Assembly: GCA_032164245.1 (NCBI GenBank)
Contig: JAVMKO010000010.1
Span: 27,292,189-27,356,188, forward strand
Direction of reading: 5' to 3'
Origin: Sternotherus odoratus
Taxonomy: Eukaryota > Chordata > Testudines > Kinosternidae
DNA: 64,000 bases
This document shows, piece after piece, positions 1-11,801 of the stretch. Position 1 is the stretch's first letter. The number at the start of each line of letters is the position of its first letter. A program made the translations under genes and the position numbers. The notes under the pieces are model-generated. The model searched no databases. It was not told where the DNA came from and saw only the letters and a program-made list of their open reading frames with translations.

Positions 1-534
1 ATAACATGGTAATAAATGTGTGTAACAAATAAAATACATCTTATCCTCTGCTGTTGGTATGCACACAGGTTTCACAGTGAAATCAATTGGCGCATGGTAT
101 GTGCTTCTGAAGCCAGACTATGGCCCTAGGACTTTGAATTAAATTATTGGGTTAATCTTTCAATAGAGCTCACTTATGCTTTTAGCTTTTTAACTTTTTT
201 AAACCTGAAGTTCAGCAGAATCTTTTGAACAAATAGTTACATTAAATATGGGGAATATGCAGAGCAGCTTGGCACAGAAATACGCTAATTTTGGTACTAA
301 ACTGAAGGAAACAGCCAAAATCCAACATACTTTTCCACCTGACTCTGCCCTCTTTTCCTTCTGTGTACTGAGCAATCAGAAGCTTAGCTGTGTTACATCT
401 CCCCTTTTTTACACACTACAACCTCAACAGACAGATATGGGCTACACAGCATGGTTGAAACTGCCAGATTTAAGTTTTGTGGTTTAAATGTCAAATGGTG
501 TAGAATTTAAGAATAAGAATGGTTTTACGGTATG
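1..534. other. Unique AT-rich DNA, no gene recognised
   Basis: No repeat family, splice pattern or coding signature is recognised here. The only open frame of note (79 codons from 248) has no domain and no recognisable composition, and frames of that size are expected by chance in AT-rich DNA. Confidence 0.5.
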
Positions 535-539
535 AATAA

Positions 540-785
540 TTTAGAACTCAGGAGATCTATGTTCAATTCCGTGTTCAGCCAGAAATTTGCTGGATGACCT
601 TTGACACGTCATTTAATCTTTTTGTGCCTCAGTTTCCTGTCTGTCAAATGGGAATAATATACTCTGCTCCTCTGTCCCTGTATCTTGTCCATTTAGATTG
701 TAAGCTATTTAGAACAGGGACTGTCCCTCACTAAGTGTTTGAACTTATTTCAGTTGCAGCCCCTAAGTGCTACTGTTATATTGCT
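540..785 (+). repeat. MIR/CORE-like SINE with turtle-type tail
   Basis: The copy starts near a Pol III B-box-like stretch (GTTCAATTCC, about 570). It continues into the CORE/MIR-type block (tgacct..., cctcagtttcctgtctgtcaa, about 595-650) and ends in the common reptilian tail: a segment reading attgtaagctatttagaaca, then cagggactgtccct, then a gtgctactgttat end. The A box is not clear, so the tRNA-like head is probably eroded. Family assignment is from memory of reptilian SINE consensus sequences. The class is fairly sure; the exact subfamily is not. Confidence 0.7.
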
Positions 786-2128
786 ATTGATAACCTATTT
801 GGACAAACTTCAGTATCTCAGAGTCATCACTAAGGCAAACAACCAATTTTGTATAATCTGAGAAATGTGGTTAAAGGAAAACACTTTTCAATTAATAGCT
901 GCACTTTATACCACCTTCTCTTGCCCCCAGAAGAAGCTGGAATCAATCTCCAATCACCTTTCACTGGCAAAGTGGCTATGGGAAAAATTAATTCTTTCCT
1001 TAAACTTTCTGATCCCTGTAGACAGCATTCCCCTAAGGAACTCAGAGAGAGCTTTTGCAAATGCTTGGGAGCAATAGGAAGGCACTGTAGCGGCAAAAGA
1101 CATGAAAATCTCCAAATAATCCCACACTAGTTATTTTCAGGGCTCCAGGGAAATTAAACAAGGGGTGGGAGGAAGAAATAACCTGGCTCCTTCACATACA
1201 TATATCAAATTTACACTAGTGATTGGAGCCCAAAAGCAGAATTTTGAGCATTACTCTGTAAATTCATTTTAACAGCATCATATCCAGGACTATCCAACTG
1301 TGGGGGATGAGAAGAGGTGACTAGAGTGTGGGAGGACAAGACAAGGGGATGGGGGGGGGGGAGACTCGATGTTTGAGGCATTTTGATTTGAGGGTGCTCT
1401 TCACTGACAAAGTATCTTATCTGAGAGAGGGCTTTGCTCAGCTGCTATAAAACCCTCCATGTTTACTCAAACTCAGCACATTCCTGGCAAAATCAATTGG
1501 CTCAACAAACCCTAAATGTTCTCTGTACTATCTTAAAAAAAGGTATTTCCATATAAAAACTTTACTCCAGGCAAACACAGGGTGTAGGATAGCTTGTTCT
1601 GGGGCCAATTTACAAAAAACAAAACAAAAAAAACCCAACCCCTTTTTAATATGTAAATTTAGTGCTGGCAAAAGTTGTTGGATTGACAAGAGTTCTCTTT
1701 AATCCACCAAGCTTCAACAGTCCAAGCTTCCTTGCATTGTTCATTAGCTTTATCTCATAGTATGACAGACCCCCTCAAATAGCGGGTTAAGTCTTCAGGC
1801 CCATTCATTCAAGGCATTTAAGCAAATACCTCAGTTAAAGTATGTGTTTATGATGCTTAAACTTTCTAAACTTGAGCCTCAACACTTGACTTCTACTGAA
1901 GCTGCCAACATGGGTGCCAGTTAGTGCCAAGGAAAAGTGGTGAAAAGGGTCAACAAGGCTGTTGGGAGATGCTGGAACGACAAGTGAAAGAACTGATAGG
2001 ACAATGACGTGGATTTCAGAAGCTGGTTTTTGTGCTCAGGTAACTCACAATTGTGCTTTAAAAAACTTGGCAGGCTAATAGTCAATATTTGAAGTATTTG
2101 GTTGGAAACAAATACAATCAAGCTATTA
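786..2128. other. Unique sequence with short homopolymer tracts
   Basis: No coding gene or repeat family is recognised. A run of G at about 1350-1361 and an A-rich patch near 1616-1640 are simple tracts. The overlapping open frames at 830-1130 lie on both strands and three frames and show no consistent coding signal. Confidence 0.45.
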
Positions 2129-2136
2129 GTTTAGAA

Positions 2137-2420
2137 CAGGGGTTCCCAAACTTGATCCATGGCTTGGCCAGGATAAGCCCCTGGATGGAGGCAAGATGTT
2201 TTGTTTATCAGAGTGGCCATAGGTTCAGCCGTTCACAGCTCCCACTGGCCATGGTTCACTACTCCCAGCCAATGGGAGCTGTAGGAAGCGCTTCCTACAG
2301 CTCCCATTAGCCGGGAATGGCTGAGCGGCCAAAAGTATGGCCACTCGGATAAACAAAGCATCTTGTGGCCAGCCAGAGGCTTACCCTGGCCAAGCCATAG
2401 AACAAGTTTGGGAACCCCTG
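2137..2420. mobile_element. Palindromic non-autonomous hAT-type element with perfect 8-bp TSD
   Basis: The element is 284 bp. It begins CAGGGGTTCCCAAACTTG and ends with the exact reverse complement CAAGTTTGGGAACCCCTG. It is flanked by the identical 8-bp duplication gtttagaa at 2129-2136 and 2421-2428. Beyond the termini the two halves are near mirror images, meeting at a perfect inverted stretch around aagcgctt (about 2287-2294), so the whole unit is a foldback. There is no transposase frame. TIR length, CA...TG ends and an 8-bp TSD with a central TA are typical of hAT elements, and the TA is typical of the Buster group. The insertion is certain from sequence; the superfamily is well supported. 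Confidence 0.92.
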
Positions 2421-2428
2421 GTTTAGAA

Positions 2429-3153
2429 AATTATTTTACAAGAATTTTATAAGGATTTTTTGTCATTACTTTTTGCATAGCAGATGGAGATTTGAAAGTC
2501 CCTAGGCATTATTCTTAAAAAGACAGAATGCCCAAAGAAGCCCTATGTTAAAAAGAAATAGTGCTTCAGTTTCAATCCACTAATGCCCCAATCCTGCCTG
2601 ATGATCCGGGGAGGTGGAGTGCTTCTCCGATGCAGATCACAATACAGGATTAAAGTGTAGGTCAGGAAATTCAATGGGTAGGATAAAACTCAATTCTCAT
2701 CATGACATGATCCTCTCTTAAGGTAGGACATGTAGAATAGTGGAGAATCTTACAAGAATCTTGGATATCACAAACAAATTTAGCATTATTACTTCTCCCT
2801 AACTTGGCTTTAATCAGATCTGGCACTAAGTGATCAAACAGGTTTTTTTCTGAATTGCTCCCAAGCAGGGCAAAGTAGCTGAGGAGCTCCAAAGTGCTGC
2901 AGGGCCTACTCCCAAAAATCTTTATGCAAGCAAAACTCCCATTCAATTCAACAGGACTATATAAGGATTGCAGTACTGTATTATCCTCCGAGTGGTTTGG
3001 TACTAATGACATAGTCTGGAATATGCTTTGAACAATCAACTCACATGGCTTATATTTATAGAGCTAATTTTTAAGCATGGTAGAACCTGGCTGTAATGGA
3101 CATTTCTAAGTAAATAGTTCAAGTTCTTACTAGTTAAAACAGTAGTAATCTGT
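2429..3153. other. Unique sequence
   Basis: Nothing diagnostic is seen. The 122-codon minus-strand frame at 2671-3039 has no recognisable domain and is not flanked by splice signals in a gene-like arrangement. Confidence 0.4.
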
Positions 3154-3156
3154 TTG

Positions 3157-3419
3157 AGAGATAAGGTGGGTGAGATAATATCTTTTATTGGAATAACATT
3201 TGTCCAACTACAACTTATATTCAAGGGAGACCCCATCCTGAAAGAAATCTTTCCTGAACCCCCACTTCTGGTCTTCAAACAACCCCCCCAACCTGTTACA
3301 TTTAGCTGTGACACTCCAAGTACCTTTCTCAGACCTGAAGAAGAGCTCTGTGTGATTCAAAAGCTTCTCTCTCTCACCAATACAAGATATTACCTTGTCT
3401 CTCTAATATCCTGGGACCC
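3157..3419 (+). mobile_element. Penelope-like retroelement fragment
   Basis: The plus strand at about 3229-3288 reads as DPILKEIFPEPPLLVFKQPP. This resembles the conserved region after the reverse transcriptase in Penelope-like elements (FPEPPL...F-P-N). It is followed, after an apparent internal deletion, by the terminal segment known from turtle copies: agctgtgacactc, then cagacctgaagaagagctc, then ctctctctcaccaat, then agatattaccttgtctct. The left edge (gataaggtgggtgagataat) is the reverse complement of this same terminal segment, so part of the terminal repeat is present in inverted form, as known for Penelope elements. A CTGAAGA...CAAAAGC stretch (3335-3364) is a decayed hammerhead-like motif. 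The copy is truncated, internally deleted and non-functional. Confidence 0.75.
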
Positions 3420-3455
3420 ACACAGCTGCAACCCATTACATACAACAGTGTTTAA

Positions 3456-3636
3456 GGGCTTGTCTACACTGGCAATTTACACCGCTGCAACTTTCTCGCT
3501 CAGGGGTGTGCCCCTCGTAGAGGTGGGTTTTTTAGAATGCTGGGAGAGAGCTCTCCCAGTGCTCTGCCATGACCACACAAGCCATGTTAAAGCACTACAG
3601 CGGCAGCACTTTAGTGTGGCCAGTGTAGACTAGCCC
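3456..3636. mobile_element. MITE with GGGCTTGTCTACACTGGC termini
   Basis: The left end GGGCTTGTCTACACTGGC and the right end GCCAGTGTAGACTAGCCC are inverted repeats differing at one of 18 positions. The interior contains a typical palindromic block (caggggtgtgcccctcg...). There is no coding capacity. A clean TSD is not visible, because the right terminus directly abuts sequence of the neighbouring hAT copy. This terminus is one I associate with very abundant short DNA transposons in turtles. Confidence 0.75.
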
Positions 3637-3637
3637 A

Positions 3638-4064
3638 CTGATGGTCCGCGAGAAAATTACGGTGGTCCACGGTGCCGGGCTCCCTCACAGCTGCCGCTCC
3701 GGGCAGGCAAGAGGCTGCGGGCGCCTGTCCCGCCCCGTCCCCGGTGGCCAGCAACCGCCAGCTCGCTCCTGCCTCCCGTCTCGCGCCGCGCCGGGGGGCT
3801 GCGGTGCCTCCCCACTCGAGCTGGGGCTGGGCGCACGGGAGCAGCGGGCAGCCACACTCGGGCTGGGCGAGCGCTGCTGGAGGTGGCCGCTCGCCGGCTG
3901 CCGCAATTTGCGGTGGGGGGAAGCGGGTAAATGGGCTGGGGGGGGACATATGTCTGCGGACCACCAATCTTTGTACTTTTTAAAAAAAAATCATGTTAGT
4001 GGTCCGCGGGATTCAAAATTGTGACTTTAGTGGTCCGTGAGGTCCGAAAGGTTGGCGACCACTG
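3638..4064. mobile_element. 5'-truncated non-autonomous hAT element (GGTTGGCGACCACTG family)
   Basis: The right end GGTTGGCGACCACTG matches the right TIR of the complete copy at 61401-61822. The interior (ggtccgcgagaaaatt, gtggtccacggtgccggg, ttagtggtccgtgaggtcc) also aligns with that copy. The first 30 or so bases, including the left TIR, are missing at the junction with the MITE ending at 3636. The middle is a GC-rich, CpG-rich block (about 3670-3950). Open frames across that block on both strands are composition artefacts. Confidence 0.8.
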
Positions 4065-4910
4065 CGTTAAGAGACAGTGAGGCTAAGGTGTTCGCCCCTT
4101 CCCTCTCATGCACACTATGCCCAAGCAATAGCTCTACCAATGCTCATTTATAGTCAGGTTATGGGGAAGCCATTTGTATACAAAAACAAAAAGAAGAAAA
4201 TTCTTGAAGACACCGTAGCCTTCCACGTAGTGCGAAACACAATGCATCCTGAAAATGCCTTTCTGAGAGACCTTGCTTTAAATGTGAACTCAACACAATG
4301 GAGAAAAGTCCACTGACTTATTGTGTGGTATCCTGTCATGATCCATGTACTCATTCTTTGTCGGTAGGCAATATATCTGGTTTTCCATGGCAGGCTCAGA
4401 GTTGGAGAAAGTTAATGAAAGTCATCATAAAAATGTTTCGTTGTCTTTCTGCGCCTCACTTCTGTTGTAAATAAGAAACCATGACAAGCTGCAGCTCAGG
4501 TTTTATACACAGTGGAATTCTGTCCCTTCAGTGATGCTGCATGGTTGCTACTGCCAGCAGTGCTTGACCCACAAGGTAAGGAAAAGTTGCAGAAAGGAGA
4601 GTTGAAGAGGAAAAAAGTAACATTTGGGTATTTTCCACATTCAGAATAAATCAGATGTTTAAATAAAGGCACTAGAGGAATTTTCAAAACAGCTTCTCAG
4701 TTGTTCCCATAAAGAAACTTCATGCACTGGACCCTGCATTTATATGTACACACAGGGAATTTCCATGCACAATAGTGTGTGTGAATTTTTGATTGCACTT
4801 TTCCCCAAATGAGTGGGCAATTTTGTAGGCACACTTAGGGATGGAATTTTGAAAATGTGACCTTTTTTGCTCATCACTGAGGAAGGAGGGTCTTTTTGCT
4901 AAGACACCTA
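4065..4910. other. Unique sequence
   Basis: No gene or repeat is recognised. Short overlapping open frames on opposite strands (4077-4354) have no domain and no splice context. Confidence 0.4.
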
Positions 4911-5075
4911 ACTGGGATTTGGGAGATCTGGCTCTACCATAGACTTCTTGTGTGTCCTTGTGCAAGTCACTGTTCCCCATCTGTAAAAGAGGGATCGTGG
5001 TACTCTGCCTCACAAGGATTCTCAGGATAAATGCACTTACGTTTATGAGATGCTCATATATCACAGGGATTGAGT
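4911..5075 (+). repeat. MIR/CORE-like SINE fragment
   Basis: The order of blocks fits a degraded reptilian CORE-SINE: gggagatctggctctacc, then gtccttgtgcaagtcact, ccccatctgtaaaagaggga, and ctgcctcacaaggattctca followed by ataaatgca. The tRNA-like head is eroded and no A-rich tail is obvious. The frame on the minus strand across it (4720-5127) is not a gene. Confidence 0.65.
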
Positions 5076-6433
5076 TCATGTGAATATCCTGATAGATTCC
5101 TAACCTGCTGCCATCACAATTTAGCATTTAGTTACGGGTACCTGTCAGAGAGTGAATGATAGCCTTGCCAGTCAGCAGATTAAAGTTTAAATCAATAATT
5201 GCTATTCAACATTTTTCCCATTTTCCAATCAAATAGTCAGCACTCTGTAAATATAATGAAGAAATAGCAATTCAGCAAATGGTATTCAGAGACACATTAA
5301 TTCACAAAGCTCCGTTAGGATCCCTTAGATTTAAATTCACCTGAGCTTCTATGCCCCACCTCCTTCCTACCACAACTGCAACACTTGGCAGGGGTCACAA
5401 AAGGAAATCGTTAACGTGCTGAAAAGAGGCTTCTTCTAGACATGTGGAAAATGAGCACCATTCATTAATGATCATCATAAAGGAACTGTATAAATAATTA
5501 CTAGGCTGAAGGAACACGAGGCTCAAGTGCTGGCCAATGCTTTTCACAAATCAACGAAAGGGAGTCTCTAATTAATGAAACCAAAGCTGTAGGTTTTACT
5601 AGGCACTTAAGACCAGTTCTGGAAGCTGAACACAAATACCTTAGTTCAGAGACTGCCCACTGGACTCTTGAGATGAGCTGACTGCTTGCAAAGTGAGAAA
5701 AGGATTAAGGTGGATGGACCACTGCTAAGTTAAATGATTCCACGGGGGAGGGGAAGGGGGACACACCCATAAGTTACTGTTGTTGAATATCTTCCTACAA
5801 ATTTCTTAGCCACTAGAAAGATATATAAAGCTTTTTTTATTTCCAGGAGGAAAAGGATGCCCTACTGCACTGACTACAGCAGGATTATAACCACGTGCAT
5901 TCACTGAATACAAGTAATGACTAAATAAAAAGCAATAATTAATGACCAAAGCACTGTACATTCCATTAAGTGGAAGCAGCTGTCATAAACATCTTAATTT
6001 AAAGAGCTGCTGGTTGGGGAATTATAGCACTGTAAAAAGCTTCTTCCTTCTGCTGCTCCACAGAACTGGAACATATCAGGCCTCTAAATTTTTAAACATG
6101 GCTTTCATGTTCTTTAGAGCACAAAAACCTTTGAAAAGTTAGCTTGTTAGGAGATTCACCTTACACAATCCTACCTTTAGGTCTAGCTGGGGTGCTTCAA
6201 TGCTTTGAATAGAGATCTTTCTGGTACATCAGGGTTTTTAATGTTCTTATTGTTTAAGCAGTACAATAGCTTTCTCCATCTGATTTAGTGGGACATTCTC
6301 CCCCATTATATACAGAATATATACAAATTTTGCTGTTAAAATGTCACATTCCCTGCCAAATCCATACAGAATCCAAGCTCATACTAGCCTTTTCTTCCCA
6401 CAAAAAAAGGGCATGTCACCATAGTTACAGGCT

Positions 6434-6460
6434 CCCCCCCCCCCCCCCCAAAAAAAAAAA
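6434..6460. repeat. (C)n(A)n homopolymer tract
   Basis: Sixteen C residues are followed directly by eleven A residues. It is a simple tract whose true length may be distorted by sequencing. Confidence 0.9.
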
Positions 6461-7122
6461 TCTTAGATCCAGGCCATTCTTTGCATACAGGCTTGGCAAG
6501 AAAAATGCCAAGAGAGAGTAAAAACAGCATACTATTAGGTTATATCAGGATATTTTCTAAGGAACTAAACAAGCTTTACACGTGTCCAAACTCCCATAAA
6601 AGACAGCCGCCCACTGTTATCTGTCCCCATCTTGCAACTATCTCAGGAAGAATAGATCCTTGCACTATTATTCTGTCTAGTAAGCCAAGTCACTTTACTA
6701 GCTGCACTATATTGAACATGTGTGGTTTTTTATTGTCTCCCCTTGCCAGTAAATACTGACTAATAGCTGTCATTTTGTAATTTCCCAGCTTAGGTGGTTA
6801 CTATTTTAAACAACCTTCCTTATCTTTATAGAGTATCGTTTTGGGGAAAACAGTCTTTTATATTATATTTTCTCCATCTCATGTCTGCTTAACAACTCCT
6901 CGGGCCCTAACCATGCCATGGCTGACTGTGGGCTAGGAACCATGTTTAAAACTACTGCAGGTTTTTATAACAATGTGATAACATGGCTATAAGAAAAATT
7001 ATCTGTCCACACTGCCAAGCAAAACATGACAAAATTTTACTATTTAACTGACTCCCAAATTCCTGGCTGAACCATGATAGGAAGCACTGGCTACAGGATA
7101 TGCTAGTATGCCTATCACAGAA

Positions 7123-7147
7123 CCCCCCCCCCCCCCCCCGCGCGCGC
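7123..7147. repeat. (C)n tract followed by alternating CG
   Basis: About seventeen C residues lead into gcgcgcgc. It is a simple low-complexity tract with no other function suggested. Confidence 0.9.
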
Positions 7148-10100
7148 AATGGTAAACACCCTACAAAGTTGGAACAGGAAACCTCCTTCCCTAGCAACTC
7201 ATTCTAAAGCCTTAGTGTGTAAGGGTTCTATTATTTAAGTTTAAAGGTAAGTAGACAAGGTTTCACACAGTAACCATACTGTTTGTGTTGGGAAACATGA
7301 AGACCCTATCTGTTCACAGACCACTTAGGAAATTTGCATCATGATTTAGTTGGCAGAGTTTAACAAGAAGAAAGACCTGAAAAGATTGTATCTTTCCTAG
7401 TTGGTGCTAATAAAAATGCAAAATCTAAGAAGTGCTTTTGTTTCCATATTTCTTTTTCTGCTTTTTTTGCTGCAGGTGTTTTTTGTAAGTAGGAAAAATG
7501 GCAATCATTCATTTTGGAAGCAAGAGAGAATACGAATAAGTGACTAGGGAGTTCTAGTCCCAAGAAACACAAGTCTGCAAGCTCAGCAGACGCAGCTGGT
7601 GCCAGTGTATTCCAGAAACAACATGCAATTTTTCCTTCTTCCTTTCAGTTTTAAAAAAATTAATACAAATGTGCTATGACATTCTGAGGCACAAGACTGG
7701 GGCAGCGGGGGAGGCTGAGGTGGAGAGCAAGACAAGAGGGGCCTGAACCTGAACTCTGGCTAAATTCGGATCCAGAATGTCACAGCTGAGACCCAGTTCT
7801 AGCTGTGAAATGTTAACAAAGGCAGCACAATATGCCCATCCTTCCCTGGCCAAGCTATTCATTTCCAGCACTCCCCAGATCTCTGCTCTGATGTGTCGAG
7901 TCCTGGATAACTTTTTCCAGCAACCAGAAATGTTTCTTTGCCCCTCTCTCCCTAACTATCCATCTAGGTTTTGAGAGCCTGTGAAAAGTCACAGTCACGC
8001 CCCACACCCCAATCTTTTTGGTCTAAAATACTTGGGGGGGAAATATTTTAAGAATATTTTCAGTGAGGCAGCCAATAACATGTGCTGTGCATTAGTGGTC
8101 ACCACTCACAGCAGTGAGTCAGGAGACCCTGTTTGACAAAAAAGGGGTGAGATAAAAAGGAGAAATGAAGCAATTCTCTTCCCTCAAATCAGTTTTTATT
8201 ATATCAGCAAACACAATTACTTGCATTTAAACGAGTTCCCAAAAACATTGATACTGATCTCTAAATGAATCTCCAAAATACAACAAAGTGTGCTTTTTTC
8301 CACGCAGGATAGCCCTTCCCAGAATCCACCTGTACGTTCTTCCCAGAGTTTCCCTTTCCTTGGAGCCCTTGCACAGCAACTCCTTCCTTAACACTATTCT
8401 TCTAAGAACTAACTGTACAGCAGAAGGGCCTGCACTAAAAAGGACACAAGCCAACTCCCCTTCCCAGCATGCTTTGTTAAAAGGAGATTGACAGACAAGC
8501 TGCCTTTTCCCCACTTTCTCTGTGGGGTATGCTTACTGTACACCATGCTCTTAGTCTCTTCCCCAAGTAAAGGCTCAGGTGTTACGGTCCATTTCTGGGG
8601 TCTCTTTCCCCTCTGAAACAAGTATGCTACCACTCGGGTGAAAAAAAGGTACTAATCTATTCTTGTCTCTGAGTCCTGACCCTGGGAGAGAACAGAAAAA
8701 ATAAGATCAGTTTGTTAAAAATCATGGTCTCTTTTCTCCATCCCTCTTCCCTCATTCCCGGTGACATGGCTTGTCACTAACATCTACCTTCTTTTCCCTC
8801 TACTTAACAATTAGTCTTGCAAATTAGTCTTGCAAATTTCGCTATCACTGAGGGGCCAATAGAGAACTTCACAACATACGAAAAAGACCAAGTACAAGTA
8901 GTGTTCATGCGTTTTACCTGTTTCTAGAACAAAGAATAATTTATTACCTTTGTCAGACAGCATAATTCCAGTAATCAAGTATCTACAATGCTCCATTCCA
9001 TGCTAACATTCATTCACTTCTAGGGGCAGAAGGAGGCAAACATTCTCTATTCTATGCAGGTTCTTATGCCTCCAACTTTTGCTTCCTATTACTATTAATT
9101 AGTTTTTTATTATAACTAGCTTATTGCATATCATATTTTAAACGGACACTATTAATCAGCTAGCCCTCAAATTAGACCTACTTTTGATATGGTATAATGA
9201 AAACAAGAAAGTCTTTGTGTTCCTAAACACTTAAACTATTTCATTTTAATTCCTCTACTTTGTCAACTAGTATTTTTAAAACCCACCATTTTAGCTAAAT
9301 GCAATCTGTGCCCTATCAATTTGATATTGGCCTACTGGTCATTAACGCCAAACACCTAAGTGACAGCCAGTGTACTTGTCTGAGACAAGTACACACTTTC
9401 TGCTGGATCATGTACATTCCCACTGATGTACGGAAGCTGACTGTACCCAGACTGATCAAAATGCTTCAGTGGAAGAATGCTTAATGATTTTATTTGAATT
9501 TATGAATTTTGTGTTATTTGCAATCTTGCCTTTGGACAGCACTGAGGACTGACATAATTCAGTTCGCTTGCATTATTGACAATGCAAGAAACCACTGACC
9601 TTTCTATTAAACATTCAAATGCTAATTAACCTGAGGGGAAAACTTAATGATATTAAGTGTTGTCTGCAATCTTTAGCCCTTCAAATAGAATCAAGTGAAA
9701 AAATATGCATGTTTCTTTTGTCCAGTGGACTGGATGAAGGAGGGGGACATAAGTGTAGCCTTAATTATTCTTCAGACTAGCCCCAATTCAATAAATTTAC
9801 TGCAAACCCCAAATATAAATATGCAAAGTTGTGATTAGCACCTCTCCAGCTTTCCTGGTTTCAGGCAGCGGTAAGTTTAATCAGAGCATATTGCACCTTC
9901 CTGGTGTTTACACTTAAGGTGCTTCACCAATTGCTGGCCTCCAATGGCTGAATCAAAGTGCCAACAAAGCGTTACTTTACTTGCATATCTGAAGTTGAAA
10001 GTGAGTTACATTAAACTTGGAAAAACCAGACAACGTGAAAGTAACCACATCTCAGACAACGTCATAATGACCACAACTCTAGCTCAAAGATCCTGTCTGA

Positions 10101-11801
10101 AATGGATATAAGTTAATAAACAGTGATGAACCAATGTCCTCTTCGTTTTAATGAAATGAATGATCAGGGAAGGTACCTCGAATGAATAAGTAGCATATAG
10201 CACGAATTAAGGAAAGGGGAAGTACAGCATTTCAGATGTCATCACAAGATAGTTGTATGCAAAACAGAGAGAATTAACAGAATACACCTCAGTTTGTAAA
10301 TATAACTCAGGTTTCCCAGGGTGAGCGTATTTGTTAACTACAACAATAAGTTCAAGGTCATATTGTGTCATGAGTGGAATACAGAAAATAGGTATGTTAG
10401 GATTTTAGGCCAGAGAGACAGCCAAACACAATGCTGGATACATTTGGGAGAAGAACAAAAATGGTAAGGAAATGAACTTTATGACTACAATCTTCAAAAA
10501 GATTTATGGAGTTTGGCAACCCAGTCCCCCTAGGGGAATCCATATGAGTGGAGTGATTAAGACCCCTGGAAAAAAGCTCGGACTATATTCCTAAGGGACA
10601 CTACATAATAAAGGGAATATTCTTTAAGCTTATAAAGAAAAGGTAATTGATAACGGAGATTTAAACTCACATTGCTCATCTTACCACCTAATGGTCATAG
10701 CTAGAAAATATTGAGTTCTAAGGCACACTAGATCTCATCTTGCAAAGTAAAAACACATCCAACGCTCTCTGTTCTCTCTCAGCTCATTCTTATGCAGACT
10801 AATGCCTGACAGATGCTTAGAGATTGCTTCAGGATAGGGAAAAAGATCCACTGCACGAAAATGCTGGGACATTAGAGATTTTTTTTTTTTTGCTGTTAGT
10901 GGCGCCATAAAAGCAATAACTCCCTTCTGTTTATTCAGAAAAAAGTAGTCAGTCTCACACCCTTTGGTAAGCAAGAAGTTAATAGTCTGTTTTCTGAAAA
11001 AAATAAAAAAGAAAACCCTCAAATATTAAATGTTATTTCTATTGTATTACATTTAGGAGCCCTCAGGGTCACAGGGTAGATAATCAAAAAGGACAAGGAG
11101 AAAATTAAAAAAGAGAGGAAGGCAATCAAAAAGAGCACTGAGGAGGCCCATAATCCTCCATAGGAAGAATACTAATTATACTACTGCATCATCTTATAAT
11201 TAACCCTGATCTAGAGTTCTTTTTTAGCAGTAATAACTTTCACACGTACAATCATTTTGATTGCTAATTGTTCCCAGCATTTCTTGAACAGCTATTTTAG
11301 TTTGTGTCGCTTCTTTTCACACAGCAGTTAACTCTCATTTATAAGAAATAAGACAAAATATTTAGTCTCTTGGATAATTCTATCATCAGACATTCCAATA
11401 ATGTGCTGGCTTCATTTTATGTTTGAGCCGTGGGTAGAACACATTCTCCTCCTTTCCCAAATAGTCCTCTCTCAGGGGTGGTGAAATTAATCGCTGGCGT
11501 GTATCACAGGTAGCACCCTCTCCGGCCAACAGCTGAAATTGGCCATAGGTATTTTTAACGACTTCCATCTGCACTTTCATATTTACTTTAATAAATGTGG
11601 GATATTATTATAGCAAGCACATTGAATTCCCCACATACTTTCCTTCCACAACAGATCCCAACTTGGGCTCATATCTTTCCTGGACAACTGGACATATGCT
11701 GCTATGCTATTACTAAAGAGTTACAAACAAAACCAAGTTTCTGCCAGATTACATAAAGAGGTTGGGGTCCAAAAGAAGAGGCCATAGTGATGGCTGCTCC
11801 A

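Larger units (their letters stand above)
5076..11793. other. Long unique AT-rich stretch without recognised genes
   Basis: No host exon, LINE or DNA transposon is recognised in this 6.7 kb. Simple tracts occur: a C run followed by an A run at 6434-6460, a C run followed by alternating CG at 7123-7147, and T or A runs near 10878 and 12421. A small direct duplication of ttagtcttgcaaa lies at about 8812-8838. Open frames of 60-95 codons occur on both strands at the density expected for AT-rich non-coding DNA. It is consistent with a large intron or intergenic DNA; the sequence does not decide which. Confidence 0.5.

Noticed and set aside
3154..3633. 159-codon plus-strand gene at 3.15 kb
   Set aside because: The start lies in Penelope terminal sequence, the middle is a Penelope coding remnant and the end lies in a MITE; three unrelated elements are read through.
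3611..4024. CpG island with overlapping frames as a host promoter or gene
   Set aside because: The GC-rich block belongs to a truncated hAT copy whose relative is at 61401-61822.
7123..7147. Z-DNA-forming regulatory element
   Set aside because: The alternating CG part is only about eight bases and follows a C run; there is no further support for a regulatory role.
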